Source of the DNA: Paenibacillus sp. 37
GTDB taxonomy: Bacteria > Bacillota > Bacilli > Paenibacillales > Paenibacillaceae
Direction: 5' to 3'
Length of the DNA: 64,000 nucleotides
Assembly: GCF_008386395.1 (NCBI RefSeq)
Contig: NZ_CP043761.1
Location: forward strand, 6,076,001-6,140,000
Shown: piece by piece, positions 16,828-24,935 of the stretch
Position numbering within the stretch: position 1 is the first letter of the stretch
Layout: each line of letters starts with the position of its first letter
The notes under the pieces: model-generated
Told to the model about the DNA's origin: nothing
Databases searched by the model: none
The model's input: the letters and a program-made list of their open reading frames with translations, nothing else
Program-made: the position numbers and the translations under genes

Positions 16828-17277
16828 CTATTCAAACAGGTCCAAACGAAGACGTTTCAAACTTGTATGTTTGATGTACCACTGGCCGTCGATTTTGACA
16901 AAAGTTTCATGGTAGTGCCCAAATCCGTGGAAGGATTTGTTCTCATTGCCCTCCGGGAACGTTACCCAATCTTCCATTGGGGAGATGACCTTCGCTTCAT
17001 TCTCGGATACAAATTCAACTTCGGCGCTATGTACATGATGCACGGTTACGGCAACATCCACCAGATCACGGAATACTTGTACGATCGTATCACGGCCTGT
17101 TAATACCGGAATTGGATTGCCTTCTGTGCTGAAATCGGCCACGGCATCCGGAGCAAACACATCACCCAAGGTATCCCACTGTTTCGTATCAATATAGCGG
17201 CAATAACGTGCCTTGGTATTCCGAATGTTTTCCAGCGCGAGCAATTGTTCCAGTCCTGTGATCGTTGATTGGCTCAT
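16828..17277 (-). CDS. NTF2-like / SnoaL-type polyketide-cyclase-fold protein
   Basis: A 149-residue protein with the cone-shaped alpha+beta barrel signature of NTF2-like proteins: a first helix ARYCRYIDTKQWDTLGDVFAPDAVADFS, the strand motif VHHVHSAEVEF, and GHYHETFVKIDGQWYIKHTSLKRLR at the end. Family members include small isomerases, cyclases and many proteins of unknown role. RBS GGAGGG, ATG 17277. It follows the Rrf2 gene on the same strand but has its own promoter-like site and lies beyond that gene's terminator, so it is separately transcribed, possibly under Rrf2 control. The specific reaction is unknown. Confidence 0.8.
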   Translation of the reverse strand: MSQSTITGLEQLLALENIRNTKARYCRYIDTKQWDTLGDVFAPDAVADFSTEGNPIPVLTGRDTIVQVFRDLVDVAVTVHHVHSAEVEFVSENEAKVISPMEDWVTFPEGNENKSFHGFGHYHETFVKIDGQWYIKHTSLKRLRLDLFE

Positions 17278-17350
17278 GTGTTGTCCCTCCAGAGATGTAA
17301 AATGTGATGTAAGATTAGGATCATGTATGTATGCATACTATACCTTCCTT

Positions 17351-17380
17351 ATTGTACCATTCGCCTTCTATTAGGTACAA
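17351..17380 (-). promoter_or_regulatory. promoter-like site of the NTF2-like gene
   Basis: On the minus strand TTGTAC (17380-17375), 18 bases, TACAAT (17356-17351). The two boxes are each other's inverted repeat. A GTATGCATAC palindrome (17327-17336) lies just downstream and may be an operator. Confidence 0.5.
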
Positions 17381-17385
17381 TGATA

Positions 17386-17427
17386 CAAAAAAATCTTTCC
17401 TTACCTCTCGCGAGGTTGGGGAAAGAT
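17386..17427 (-). terminator. intrinsic terminator of the Rrf2 gene
   Basis: On the minus strand ATCTTTCCCCAACCTC, loop GCGA, GAGGTAAGGAAAGAT (one mismatch), then seven T. Confidence 0.88.
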
Positions 17428-17491
17428 CTGGATATACCTATGTGCCAGACGAGTTATTCCCATCAATTCAAGCCTCACTTCTATCCCCAAG

Positions 17492-17902
17492 CTACTGCTG
17501 TGCACTCCAACTCTTCATCTGGGAAGCGAGTTCTGACATTTTCTTATTGTTCAAAAAACTTTCCATCTCTTCTTCCGCCTGCACCATCACCTGCTGGATC
17601 AAGCAGCCTGCGTTATGATTCTGGGAACATTCGAACAGGGACGCCTGACCTTCAATCGCATGAATGATCTCCAGGAAAGAAGGATCGGGATTTTTACGAC
17701 TAAGCCGGTAACCACCATTGGCACCGGATGTGGATTCGATCATGCCCGCCTTAACCAATTTGGTCAATATTTTGGACAAATAGGTTGGTGATACCTTCTG
17801 CAATTCTGCAAGTTGGTGGACACTAACCAGCTGTTCGGGGGCAGTACTTACAAGATGAAGCATGGTATGCAAAGCATAATTTGTTGCTTTTGAATATTTC
17901 AT
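17492..17902 (-). CDS. Rrf2-family transcriptional regulator
   Basis: A 136-residue protein. The winged helix-turn-helix (SVHQLAELQKVSPTYLSKILTKLVKAGMIES) is followed by the Rrf2 wing SGANGGYRLSRK and the dimer helix. Two cysteines, C92 and C100, lie in the loop where IscR and NsrR hold an Fe-S cluster with three; a redox or thiol sensing role is possible but a full cluster site is not present. The ATG at 17902 follows GAGG. A near-perfect promoter with a dyad next to its -10 box (17923-17966) suggests autoregulation. Its target is probably the NTF2-like gene downstream. Confidence 0.9.
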   Translation of the reverse strand: MKYSKATNYALHTMLHLVSTAPEQLVSVHQLAELQKVSPTYLSKILTKLVKAGMIESTSGANGGYRLSRKNPDPSFLEIIHAIEGQASLFECSQNHNAGCLIQQVMVQAEEEMESFLNNKKMSELASQMKSWSAQQ

Positions 17903-17922
17903 GAGGGCACCTCATTATACAC

Positions 17923-17966
17923 GGATTTAATTTATCCATAATAGACTTGATTGAGCTCTCTGTCAA
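17923..17966 (-). promoter_or_regulatory. sigma-A promoter and dyad of the Rrf2 gene
   Basis: On the minus strand TTGACA (17966-17961), a 17-base spacer and TATTAT (17943-17938). Immediately downstream is the dyad GGATAAATTAAATCC (17937-17923), positioned to block transcription when occupied. Confidence 0.8.
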
Positions 17967-18008
17967 ACCACTACTCTTCAAGCGCTGGCAACATCGAAAG
18001 GATACGGG

Positions 18009-18848
18009 TTAATTGTGATACAATCCGCGATAATCCGTAGGTGTCATCCCCTCATGAGCCATGAACTGGCGGTTAAAATAACTGGCATTGGGATACCCCG
18101 CTTCCTCCGCGATTTGTCCAATGTTGGCCGTAGGCCGTTCGAGTAACCATTGCTTCGCCATCTGTAGTCGTGAACGAGTGATAAACTCCATAGGTGTCAT
18201 CTCTACAGCACTCTTGAACATTTTGCAAAAGTAATACGAACTCACACCTGCGAGATCCGCCCAGTCCTGTAACAGGAAAGGTTGACAGGCCTCTTGTTGC
18301 ATCTGTGGAAGAAGTGCAAGAACCCGACTCTCCGCCTTACTTGTGGTACGTGTGCTCTTTAAAGGTACTGCATGCTGCACGAACTCGGCGAGTACGGCAT
18401 AGGTCAGTGTGGATAGCTGAGCCGGACGCAGCATTGTGTTCTGTTCCGCTTCAGTGAGCAAGGCCAGATGAGCCTCTTCCCAAGAGCTGCGTTGCCGCAG
18501 TGTCCACAATAGATTGCGGTGTAACCCCCGCTCGATCATATAATCATGCAGACGTTCACCGTAAAAATGAACCCATCGTACATCCCATGGATCATCTTCA
18601 CTACTATAATAATGTTGCCGCTGCTGCGGGAAATAGAGAAACGCCTGACCTGCGCGAAGCTCATGCACCACTCCGTCCACTTCCACATATCCCTTGCCCG
18701 AAGCGACGTAGTGAATATTAAAGTTGTTCAGTGCGCCAGCCTCACGCAACACGGAATGCTGGACGTGGTCCATATAATGTCCAACGGACTCGGGATAACA
18801 AAAATATGGAATATCCTGCAGGGTAAGCAATACGATTTGTCTCATCAT
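18009..18848 (-). CDS. AraC-family regulator with cupin ligand domain
   Basis: A 279-residue regulator. The N-terminal cupin part (NNFNIHYVASGKGYVEVDGVVHELRAGQAFLYFPQQRQHYY, about 40-85) should bind a small ligand, usually a sugar. The C-terminal 100 residues are a double AraC helix-turn-helix (LQDWADLAGVSSYYFCKMFKSAVEMTPMEFI and IAEEAGYPNASYFNRQFMAHEGMTPTDYR). RBS GGAGAACC, ATG 18848. It is divergent from the oxidoreductase pair at 18967-20939. The intergenic region has a good TATAAT (18926-18931) on the plus strand but only a poor -35, in keeping with activation by this protein. Confidence 0.9.
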   Translation of the reverse strand: MMRQIVLLTLQDIPYFCYPESVGHYMDHVQHSVLREAGALNNFNIHYVASGKGYVEVDGVVHELRAGQAFLYFPQQRQHYYSSEDDPWDVRWVHFYGERLHDYMIERGLHRNLLWTLRQRSSWEEAHLALLTEAEQNTMLRPAQLSTLTYAVLAEFVQHAVPLKSTRTTSKAESRVLALLPQMQQEACQPFLLQDWADLAGVSSYYFCKMFKSAVEMTPMEFITRSRLQMAKQWLLERPTANIGQIAEEAGYPNASYFNRQFMAHEGMTPTDYRGLYHN

Positions 18849-18966
18849 AGCCGGTTCTCCTTGATCAACAATATTGTGTTAACTAACTTCAATATATTAT
18901 CATTTTAATTCGCTGGTCTATTCATTATAATCACAATATACATTTATACACAGGAGGATACAACAC

Positions 18967-19971
18967 ATGAATTCAGTTCAAAAATTACGTTGGGGCATTC
19001 TTGGTAGCGCTAGCATTGCTGTGGAATCCGTCATTCCTGGGTTGCAGCAATCCGAGTTGAATGAAGTAACCGCGATTGCCAGTCGAGACGAAGATAAAGC
19101 CAAACAGACGGCCGAACAACTAGGGATCGACAAGGCTTATGGCAGTTATGAAGCTTTGCTCGCTGATGATTCCATTGATGCCGTATATATCCCGCTTCCG
19201 AATCATCTGCATCGGGAATGGACGATCCGGGCTGCTGAAGCAGGCAAACATATTTTGTGCGAAAAACCATTGGCTCTGACAGAGCAGGAAGCTCAGGAGA
19301 TGGTTCAAGCTTGTGCAGATGCAGGTGTGCATCTCGCGGAAGCATTCATGTACCGCCATCATCCACGTTATGAGCAGATCAGGGATATCATTGCCAGTGG
19401 TGAGATCGGTGAGATCCGTGGTATTCACAGCACATTTTCATTTAATAACTCCAATGCATCCGGCAATGTCCGCTTTCGGAAGGAGTGGGGTGGCGGTGCA
19501 CTGTATGATATCGGATGTTATTCCATCAGTGTTGCTCGCCTGCTGCTAGGCCAAGAACCAAGCGCAGTTACCGTTATTGGCATGTTCTCCCCACAGCATG
19601 ATCAGGTCGATATGATGGCTTCCGGACTGCTGGAATTCGATAATCACGTTGGTGTGACGTTTGACAGCAGCATGTGGGCAGCCTTCCGCAACACGCTCGA
19701 AGTTCTAGGTTCTGATGGCATCATTGAGGTACCATCGGCCTTTATCGGTCGTCAGGATCGCAGTTCCAACTTCTATGTAACGGCTGGCGGTGAACGCAAA
19801 GAGATTGAAGTTCCGCAAGTGAACCACTACTCTCTGCAGGGAGATGACATGGCACGTGCCGTACTTCAGGGCAAGGATCTGCGCTTCGCCCCTTCCGATG
19901 CAGTAGCTAATATGAAAGTGCTGGAAGCTTGCCTTCGTTCAGCGGAAGAACGTACACGAATTACACTATAA
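18967..19971 (+). CDS. Gfo/Idh/MocA-family NAD(P)-dependent oxidoreductase
   Basis: A 334-residue enzyme with an N-terminal Rossmann fold (GILGSASIA, residues 10-18) and the family's E-K-P motif with catalytic Lys at K100. A C-terminal alpha/beta domain includes GGGALYDIGCYSISVARLLLG. Members oxidise or reduce cyclitols and sugars. RBS AGGAGG, ATG 18967. It is cotranscribed with the aldo/keto reductase 20 bases downstream and divergent from an AraC activator. The substrate is unknown but is probably a sugar or polyol. Confidence 0.9.
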   Translation: MNSVQKLRWGILGSASIAVESVIPGLQQSELNEVTAIASRDEDKAKQTAEQLGIDKAYGSYEALLADDSIDAVYIPLPNHLHREWTIRAAEAGKHILCEKPLALTEQEAQEMVQACADAGVHLAEAFMYRHHPRYEQIRDIIASGEIGEIRGIHSTFSFNNSNASGNVRFRKEWGGGALYDIGCYSISVARLLLGQEPSAVTVIGMFSPQHDQVDMMASGLLEFDNHVGVTFDSSMWAAFRNTLEVLGSDGIIEVPSAFIGRQDRSSNFYVTAGGERKEIEVPQVNHYSLQGDDMARAVLQGKDLRFAPSDAVANMKVLEACLRSAEERTRITL

Positions 19972-19991
19972 TTGAGAGGATGAACTGACTT

Positions 19992-20939
19992 ATGGAATAT
20001 ATCGAAATTGCTGGTGCAGGTAAACGTGTCTCCCGATTGATTAAAGGAACCGATTATTTCGTGCATAATGCCTACGATAAAGCAGCTACGAACATGGATG
20101 CTTTTCTGTCGATTGGCGGTAACACTGTAGATACAGCACATATTTATTGTGGTGGACAGAGTGAAGAAGTCCTTGGTCGTTATATGAAAGAACGCGGTAA
20201 CCGTGACCAGATCGTCATTCTCACCAAAGGCGCGCATCATGACCAGAATGGGCCACGCGTGAACGCTGATGCCATCCGCAGTGACTTGATGGAAAGTCTG
20301 GAGCGTCTTCAGACAGATCATGTAGAGATGTATGCCTTGCACCGGGATGACCCAAATATGCCTGTCAGTGTTATTCTTGAAGCATTAAACGAACATATTG
20401 ATTCCGGCAAAATCGGCGCAATTGGCGCCTCCAACTGGACCTGGCAGCGCCTTGAGGAAGCCAATGCGTACGCTGCGGCAAATGGCTTGAAGGGCTTCAC
20501 ATTCAGCAGTCCGAACCTCAGTCTCGCCAAAGCAAACGAACCTTTCTGGGCAGGCTGTGTGTCGGCAGATGCAGAGACACTGGCATGGCATGAGCAAACC
20601 AAGCTGCCATTGCTATCCTGGTCCTCCCAAGCGCGCGGTTTCTTCACGGGAAGATTCACACCTGAAGTTCGCGATAACGAAGATCTGGTGCGTGTATTCT
20701 ACAGTGATGGCAACTGGGAACGGTTACGCCGGGCTGAACAATTGGCTAATTCGAAGAAAACGTCACCCATTCAGATCGCACTCGCTTATGTATTGAATCA
20801 GGCGTTCCCAACCTGTGCCTTGATCGGTGCCCAGAATCAGGCGGAACTGCTCTCCTGTGACGAAGGGTCCCGCATCATGCTGACTCCTGCTGAAATCGCA
20901 TGGCTGGATCTGGGAAGTGATGTACCTGCTGGCATCTAA
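19992..20939 (+). CDS. aldo/keto reductase
   Basis: A 315-residue (beta/alpha)8 barrel enzyme with the full catalytic tetrad: D47 and Y52 (DTAHIYCGG), K79 (LTKG) and H117 (ALHRDDP). It should reduce an aldehyde or ketone, or oxidise a sugar alcohol, with NADP(H). RBS GAGAGGATG, ATG 19992. It is the second gene of the AraC-controlled pair and closed by a strong terminator, so it probably acts in the same sugar pathway as the preceding Gfo/Idh/MocA enzyme. Confidence 0.9.
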   Translation: MEYIEIAGAGKRVSRLIKGTDYFVHNAYDKAATNMDAFLSIGGNTVDTAHIYCGGQSEEVLGRYMKERGNRDQIVILTKGAHHDQNGPRVNADAIRSDLMESLERLQTDHVEMYALHRDDPNMPVSVILEALNEHIDSGKIGAIGASNWTWQRLEEANAYAAANGLKGFTFSSPNLSLAKANEPFWAGCVSADAETLAWHEQTKLPLLSWSSQARGFFTGRFTPEVRDNEDLVRVFYSDGNWERLRRAEQLANSKKTSPIQIALAYVLNQAFPTCALIGAQNQAELLSCDEGSRIMLTPAEIAWLDLGSDVPAGI

Positions 20940-20983
20940 AGAGAGCTAGTCATTCTATCATTTAATAATAATGACTCTAAAGG

Positions 20984-21020
20984 GCTGATTATCCGCGATA
21001 GCGCGGGTAATCAGCTTTTT
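20984..21020 (+). terminator. intrinsic terminator of the oxidoreductase operon
   Basis: GCTGATTATCCGCG, loop ATAG, CGCGGGTAATCAGC, then TTTTT. Confidence 0.92.
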
Positions 21021-21115
21021 ATGCTGTGTAAAAGCGATACATTATTGTAAAGCCTATTGCACAATTTCCGTAGCATTGTTCTCTTTCCCTCACTCGGTTG
21101 GAGACAAATATAGAA

Positions 21116-21151
21116 GGACTTACCCCAGAACAGATCTCTGAAGGTAAGTCC
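21116..21151 (-). terminator. terminator-like hairpin after the second Gfo/Idh gene
   Basis: GGACTTACC / GGTAAGTCC with an 18-base loop; on the minus strand it is followed by TTCTATATTT, a poor U-tract. It is about 58 bases after the stop at 21210. The rest of the 20940-21209 gap holds nothing else I can support. Confidence 0.5.
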
Positions 21152-21209
21152 CTTATATCATGGATTAAGACATATAGAATGTTAGAAATTGCACTGTCAT
21201 TCGTATGGA

Positions 21210-22229
21210 TTACAGTTTAACGATCTGACCTGTTTTCTCGGATTCGAATGCTGCCAGGATCACTTGCAGGGAACGTAAGCCCTCTTCCCCGGAAATCGCT
21301 GGAGGTGTTTGCGTTACAATTGACTCTACAAATGCGTCAATTACACCACTCGGCACTTGTTTCTCGTTGGTAGCCATGGCACCAACTTTGTACGTCTCAA
21401 CTGTACCATTGGTCAGTTCAACGATCACTTCATCGCCTTCCACTGTTCCGATCTTCATAACACCATTCTCGCACCACAGAACTGTACTGTTGTCTCCAGC
21501 TCTGTATTGTGTCCAGCTTGCTACTAGCGTTCCGATCGCTCCGCTCTTCATACGCAGCAAACAAGTTGCGTTATCGTCAACTTTAGTACCTTCCTTGTGC
21601 AGTGTGCTGATAAAACCAGCCACTTCAGATACTTCATCATTCAGCAAGTAACGAATGAAGTCGGATTTGTGCACGCCCAGGTCGCCCATGGCGCCCATAA
21701 TAGCTTCTTCTTTACGGAAGAACCAACTATCCGCTCCGTCCACACTCCATCCTTCTGGACCCGGGTGACCAAATGATGTACGGAAATTAAGAACTTTACC
21801 GAGTTTGCCGGAGTCGAGAATCTCTTTTGCTTTTACGTGTGGAGGCATCAGACGCTGGTTGTGTCCAACCATCAGATACACGCCATTTTTCTTGGCAGCT
21901 TCGATCATTTGCTCGCCTTCTTCAGTGGATACTGCCATTGGTTTCTCAACCAATACATGCTTGCCTGCATTGGCAGCAGCAATCGCCATTGGAGCATGCA
22001 GATAGTTTGGTGTACACACACTAACGGCATCCACCGTTTCGTTTGCAAGCAATTCTTCGTAACTGGAGTACGCTTTACCTCCGTAAGTCTCAGCCATCTT
22101 CTCCGCACGCTCCACAATCGGATCGGCAAAAGCGACAAGTTCTACGTTCTCATTGGCAGCGTACTCTGGAATATGTCTGCGCTCGGCAATGGCTCCACAG
22201 CCGAATACAGCAACTTTAATTTTACTCAT
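21210..22229 (-). CDS. Gfo/Idh/MocA-family oxidoreductase
   Basis: A 339-residue dehydrogenase-type protein with the Rossmann motif GCGAIA (residues 10-15), catalytic E-K-P at 95-97, and a C-terminal half GAMGDLGVHKSDFIRYLL typical of the family. The frame opens at an ATG at 22265; ATG 22229 is chosen because AAAGGAG precedes it. It lies 85 bases after the sugar phosphate isomerase-like gene on the same strand, so the two probably form an operon for cyclitol or unusual sugar conversion, with the divergent AraC gene at 23290 as candidate regulator. Confidence 0.9.
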   Translation of the reverse strand: MSKIKVAVFGCGAIAERRHIPEYAANENVELVAFADPIVERAEKMAETYGGKAYSSYEELLANETVDAVSVCTPNYLHAPMAIAAANAGKHVLVEKPMAVSTEEGEQMIEAAKKNGVYLMVGHNQRLMPPHVKAKEILDSGKLGKVLNFRTSFGHPGPEGWSVDGADSWFFRKEEAIMGAMGDLGVHKSDFIRYLLNDEVSEVAGFISTLHKEGTKVDDNATCLLRMKSGAIGTLVASWTQYRAGDNSTVLWCENGVMKIGTVEGDEVIVELTNGTVETYKVGAMATNEKQVPSGVIDAFVESIVTQTPPAISGEEGLRSLQVILAAFESEKTGQIVKL

Positions 22230-22314
22230 GTATATAAGTCTCCTTTGACAAATAAAATTCAGCATTTTTCATAATTCGATTCAATTCGCTCTTTGGATTA
22301 TGCAAAATGTTAGA

Positions 22315-23091
22315 TTAAAATTGGCTCAAATAGTTCTGTTTCAACCAGTTGTAGCTGTTGGATACGCTCTCAAGCGGAGGGTTCTGACATACGTCTTGTT
22401 CCACGATCAGCCATTCCACGCCTGCATTCGTAGCGCCTTCAATAACAGCTGGCAGGTCAACCGAACCTTGTCCCAATTCCAGTGTTTTCATCTGGCCCTG
22501 TTCGTCTTTGCTGAAGTCCTTCAGATGAAGTAGCGGCAAGCGACCCGCATATTTATTAATATACTCGATCGGATTTTGTCCCGCAAATTGTACCCAACAT
22601 ACGTCCATTTCCACTTTTACCGCTTCCGGTGATGTTTGAGCGAACATGGCATCAAAGGCATTGGCATCACCAACCTGCCCATGGAATTCAAAGTCATGGT
22701 TATGGTATCCAAAGATCAACCCTTGTTTCGCTGCTTCAGCCCCATATTGTTGTAACTCAGCGAATAGCTTGGTCCAGCCTTCTGCATTCTCAGGACGATC
22801 CTCAGGCATCAGGTAAGGACAAATGATATATTGTGCACCAATCGTTTTCAGGTAATCGATTTGTTTTTGCAAGTCTTCACGCATCGCATGTAGTGAAACG
22901 TGGCTGCTGAATCCTTTCAGTCCAAGTTCATCTAGTAGCGCTTTCATTTCCTCAGCTGGAATATCACCATATCCGGCAAACTCCACACCTTCATATCCAA
23001 GGGCCGCTACCTTACGCAACGTACCACGAAAATCTGCTGCAGTTTCATCACGGAGTGTAAACAATTGCAAACCAATATTAAGTTTTTTCAT
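22315..23091 (-). CDS. sugar phosphate isomerase/epimerase (xylose isomerase-like TIM barrel)
   Basis: A 258-residue barrel of the AP_endonuc_2/IolE group: GLQLFTLRDE at the start, GYEGVEFAGYG, the metal-site segment GYHNHDFEFHG, VEMDVCWVQFAG, and LLHLKDFSK. The conserved Glu, His and Asp residues that bind the divalent metal are present. Members isomerise or dehydrate sugars and inosose. RBS AGAGGTG, ATG 23091. First gene of the two-gene operon with the Gfo/Idh/MocA gene. Confidence 0.88.
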   Translation of the reverse strand: MKKLNIGLQLFTLRDETAADFRGTLRKVAALGYEGVEFAGYGDIPAEEMKALLDELGLKGFSSHVSLHAMREDLQKQIDYLKTIGAQYIICPYLMPEDRPENAEGWTKLFAELQQYGAEAAKQGLIFGYHNHDFEFHGQVGDANAFDAMFAQTSPEAVKVEMDVCWVQFAGQNPIEYINKYAGRLPLLHLKDFSKDEQGQMKTLELGQGSVDLPAVIEGATNAGVEWLIVEQDVCQNPPLESVSNSYNWLKQNYLSQF

Positions 23092-23289
23092 GTAGGATAC
23101 ACCTCTGTTCTCAAATTTGCTTTCATTGCTCTATCTGGTATCATCCTAACGCAAAACAGGCTAGAATGAACATATACAATATAGTCAGAACATGAACTAT
23201 CTGATCAAATTTTATTTCCATCATTTTGCATCAATTGAATGTAGCCCATTTGAATGCATGCAGGATGTACATATTGGGGGATTTTATCT

Positions 23290-24120
23290 TTGGATACGTT
23301 AGAGACATCTGTACTGATCTGTGACTACTCATACCACTATAAGGCGTTCACACATAATATGAGGGGCGAGCTGCAAACCTATCTGTTCCGTCTGCAGACG
23401 GAAGGCTCGTGCAAAGTGTATGTACAGGATGAGGAATTCAGGATGACTAGCGGGGATTTACTGCTCTTAAAGCCTGGTGACGACTACCATCTCGTTGTAG
23501 ATGAACCACATAAGGAAGGACGCTTGTCTAGTGGAGACTATTATCTGTTCTGCGAGGGCAGCTGGATCGAGAACTGGTGGAAACGGCAGCATCGATCAAC
23601 CGTGAGCCAAATTGGACTTGATGATAAACTCATCAGCCTGTGGAGAAATATGTTACTTGAGAAACGTCGCGGACCTCTTGAGGAAAATGCGGAGCTAAAG
23701 GATGCGTTACTGCGCGGATTATGTCTGTATATCGACCGGGCAATTAAAGAGAATATTCAGACCGATCGGGCAGTTTCCTCTGCGCTGAAGTTAAAACGTT
23801 TTATTGAGGAGCATGCCACGGTTACGTTCAAGCTTGATGAAGCGGCTCGTTATGCAGGCCTCAGCCTGTCACGTGCAGTCCGTTTATTTAAGGAGCACTA
23901 CAATCAGACCATGATTCAATATGCGATTGAGATCCGTCTGAATGCGGCGCTGGAACGAATGAAATACAGTGAAATGACACTAGAGCATATTGCGGAATCC
24001 TGTGGTTTTGCGAGCTACTCCTATTTCCACCGGGTATTCCGGGCGCACTTCGGTGTGTCTCCGGCGGAGTATCTCAAATCCAGACAGCATGAGCCTATTG
24101 ATGATCTAGAGCATGTATGA
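23290..24120 (+). CDS. AraC-family regulator
   Basis: A 276-residue regulator with an N-terminal cupin-like half (FRMTSGDLLLLKPGDDYHLVV) and a C-terminal AraC double helix-turn-helix (FKLDEAARYAGLSLSRAVRLFKEHYNQTMIQY and IAESCGFASYSYFHRVFRAHFGVSPAEYLKS). The frame also has an ATG at 23254, but the TTG at 23290 follows GGGGG by 9 bases while the ATG has no ribosome site. It is divergent from the isomerase/oxidoreductase operon, whose upstream region contains repeated GAACAT words that may be its sites. Confidence 0.85.
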   Translation: MDTLETSVLICDYSYHYKAFTHNMRGELQTYLFRLQTEGSCKVYVQDEEFRMTSGDLLLLKPGDDYHLVVDEPHKEGRLSSGDYYLFCEGSWIENWWKRQHRSTVSQIGLDDKLISLWRNMLLEKRRGPLEENAELKDALLRGLCLYIDRAIKENIQTDRAVSSALKLKRFIEEHATVTFKLDEAARYAGLSLSRAVRLFKEHYNQTMIQYAIEIRLNAALERMKYSEMTLEHIAESCGFASYSYFHRVFRAHFGVSPAEYLKSRQHEPIDDLEHV

Positions 24121-24137
24121 TGTTCAGTATCAGAAAC

Positions 24138-24161
24138 CCATGACCTTAAAGAGGTTCATGG
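24138..24161 (+). terminator. weak hairpin after the AraC gene
   Basis: CCATGACC / GG-T-TCATGG with one bulge and no real T-run. Confidence 0.4.
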
Positions 24162-24213
24162 TCTTCATACATACCCATTAAATTCACATCTATCATATAA
24201 TGGAGCGATACAT

Positions 24214-24915
24214 ATGCTAACCCACCAGCGCAAAGTCCTCATCATCGAGGATGAATCAGATATTTCGCGCATTCTGCGAGATTATTTAACCAAAAATCAA
24301 TATGAAGCCGCCGTGGCAGCCACTGGACAAGATGGACTTCAGATTATGGAGCTTATTCAACCAGACTACATCATTCTGGATATTATGCTTCCGGACATGG
24401 ACGGGATCGAGGTCTGTCGAGAGATCCGAAGGCGCAATAATATCCCCATCCTCATTCTAAGTGCCAGAGGCAGTGATACCGACAAGGTACTTGGACTTGG
24501 CTTTGGAGCAGACGACTATATGACCAAGCCCTTCTCACTGAGCGAACTGTTAGCACGGATTAATGCCCACTTCAGGCGTTATGACAGCATGACTTCCGTT
24601 GGAGATAGAACAGAACTACTGCATCTTAGAAACCTGGTAATTGATAAAAAAGCCTATAAAATTACATTAAACGGATCGGAAGTTTCTCTGTCTGCCAAGG
24701 AATTTGAACTACTTCATTACTTGGCAAGCCACAAGAATCAGGTATTCTCCAAAGCCCAGTTGCTCGACGCTATCTGGGGATATGCAACCTATGGCGATGA
24801 AAATACCGTAACCGTATACATTCGCAGACTGCGTGAAAAAATTGAGGCAGATGCCTCGCATCCGACCGTTCTGAAGACGGTATGGGGTGTCGGTTACAAA
24901 TTCAATTACGAATAA
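24214..24915 (+). CDS. OmpR/PhoB-type response regulator
   Basis: A 233-residue regulator with a receiver domain (acidic pocket E12-D13, phospho-acceptor D56 in ILDIMLPDMDG, switch Ser in ILSARG, Lys in MTKPFSL) and a winged-helix trans_reg_C domain (VSLSAKEFELLHYLASHKNQVFSKAQLLDAIWG ... VTVYIRRLREKIE). RBS GGAG, ATG 24214. It is the first of four same-strand genes with kinase, ABC ATPase and permease, and probably controls the transporter. Confidence 0.93.
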   Translation: MLTHQRKVLIIEDESDISRILRDYLTKNQYEAAVAATGQDGLQIMELIQPDYIILDIMLPDMDGIEVCREIRRRNNIPILILSARGSDTDKVLGLGFGADDYMTKPFSLSELLARINAHFRRYDSMTSVGDRTELLHLRNLVIDKKAYKITLNGSEVSLSAKEFELLHYLASHKNQVFSKAQLLDAIWGYATYGDENTVTVYIRRLREKIEADASHPTVLKTVWGVGYKFNYE

Positions 24916-24935
24916 GTGAGATTGGAGGCACCCAC

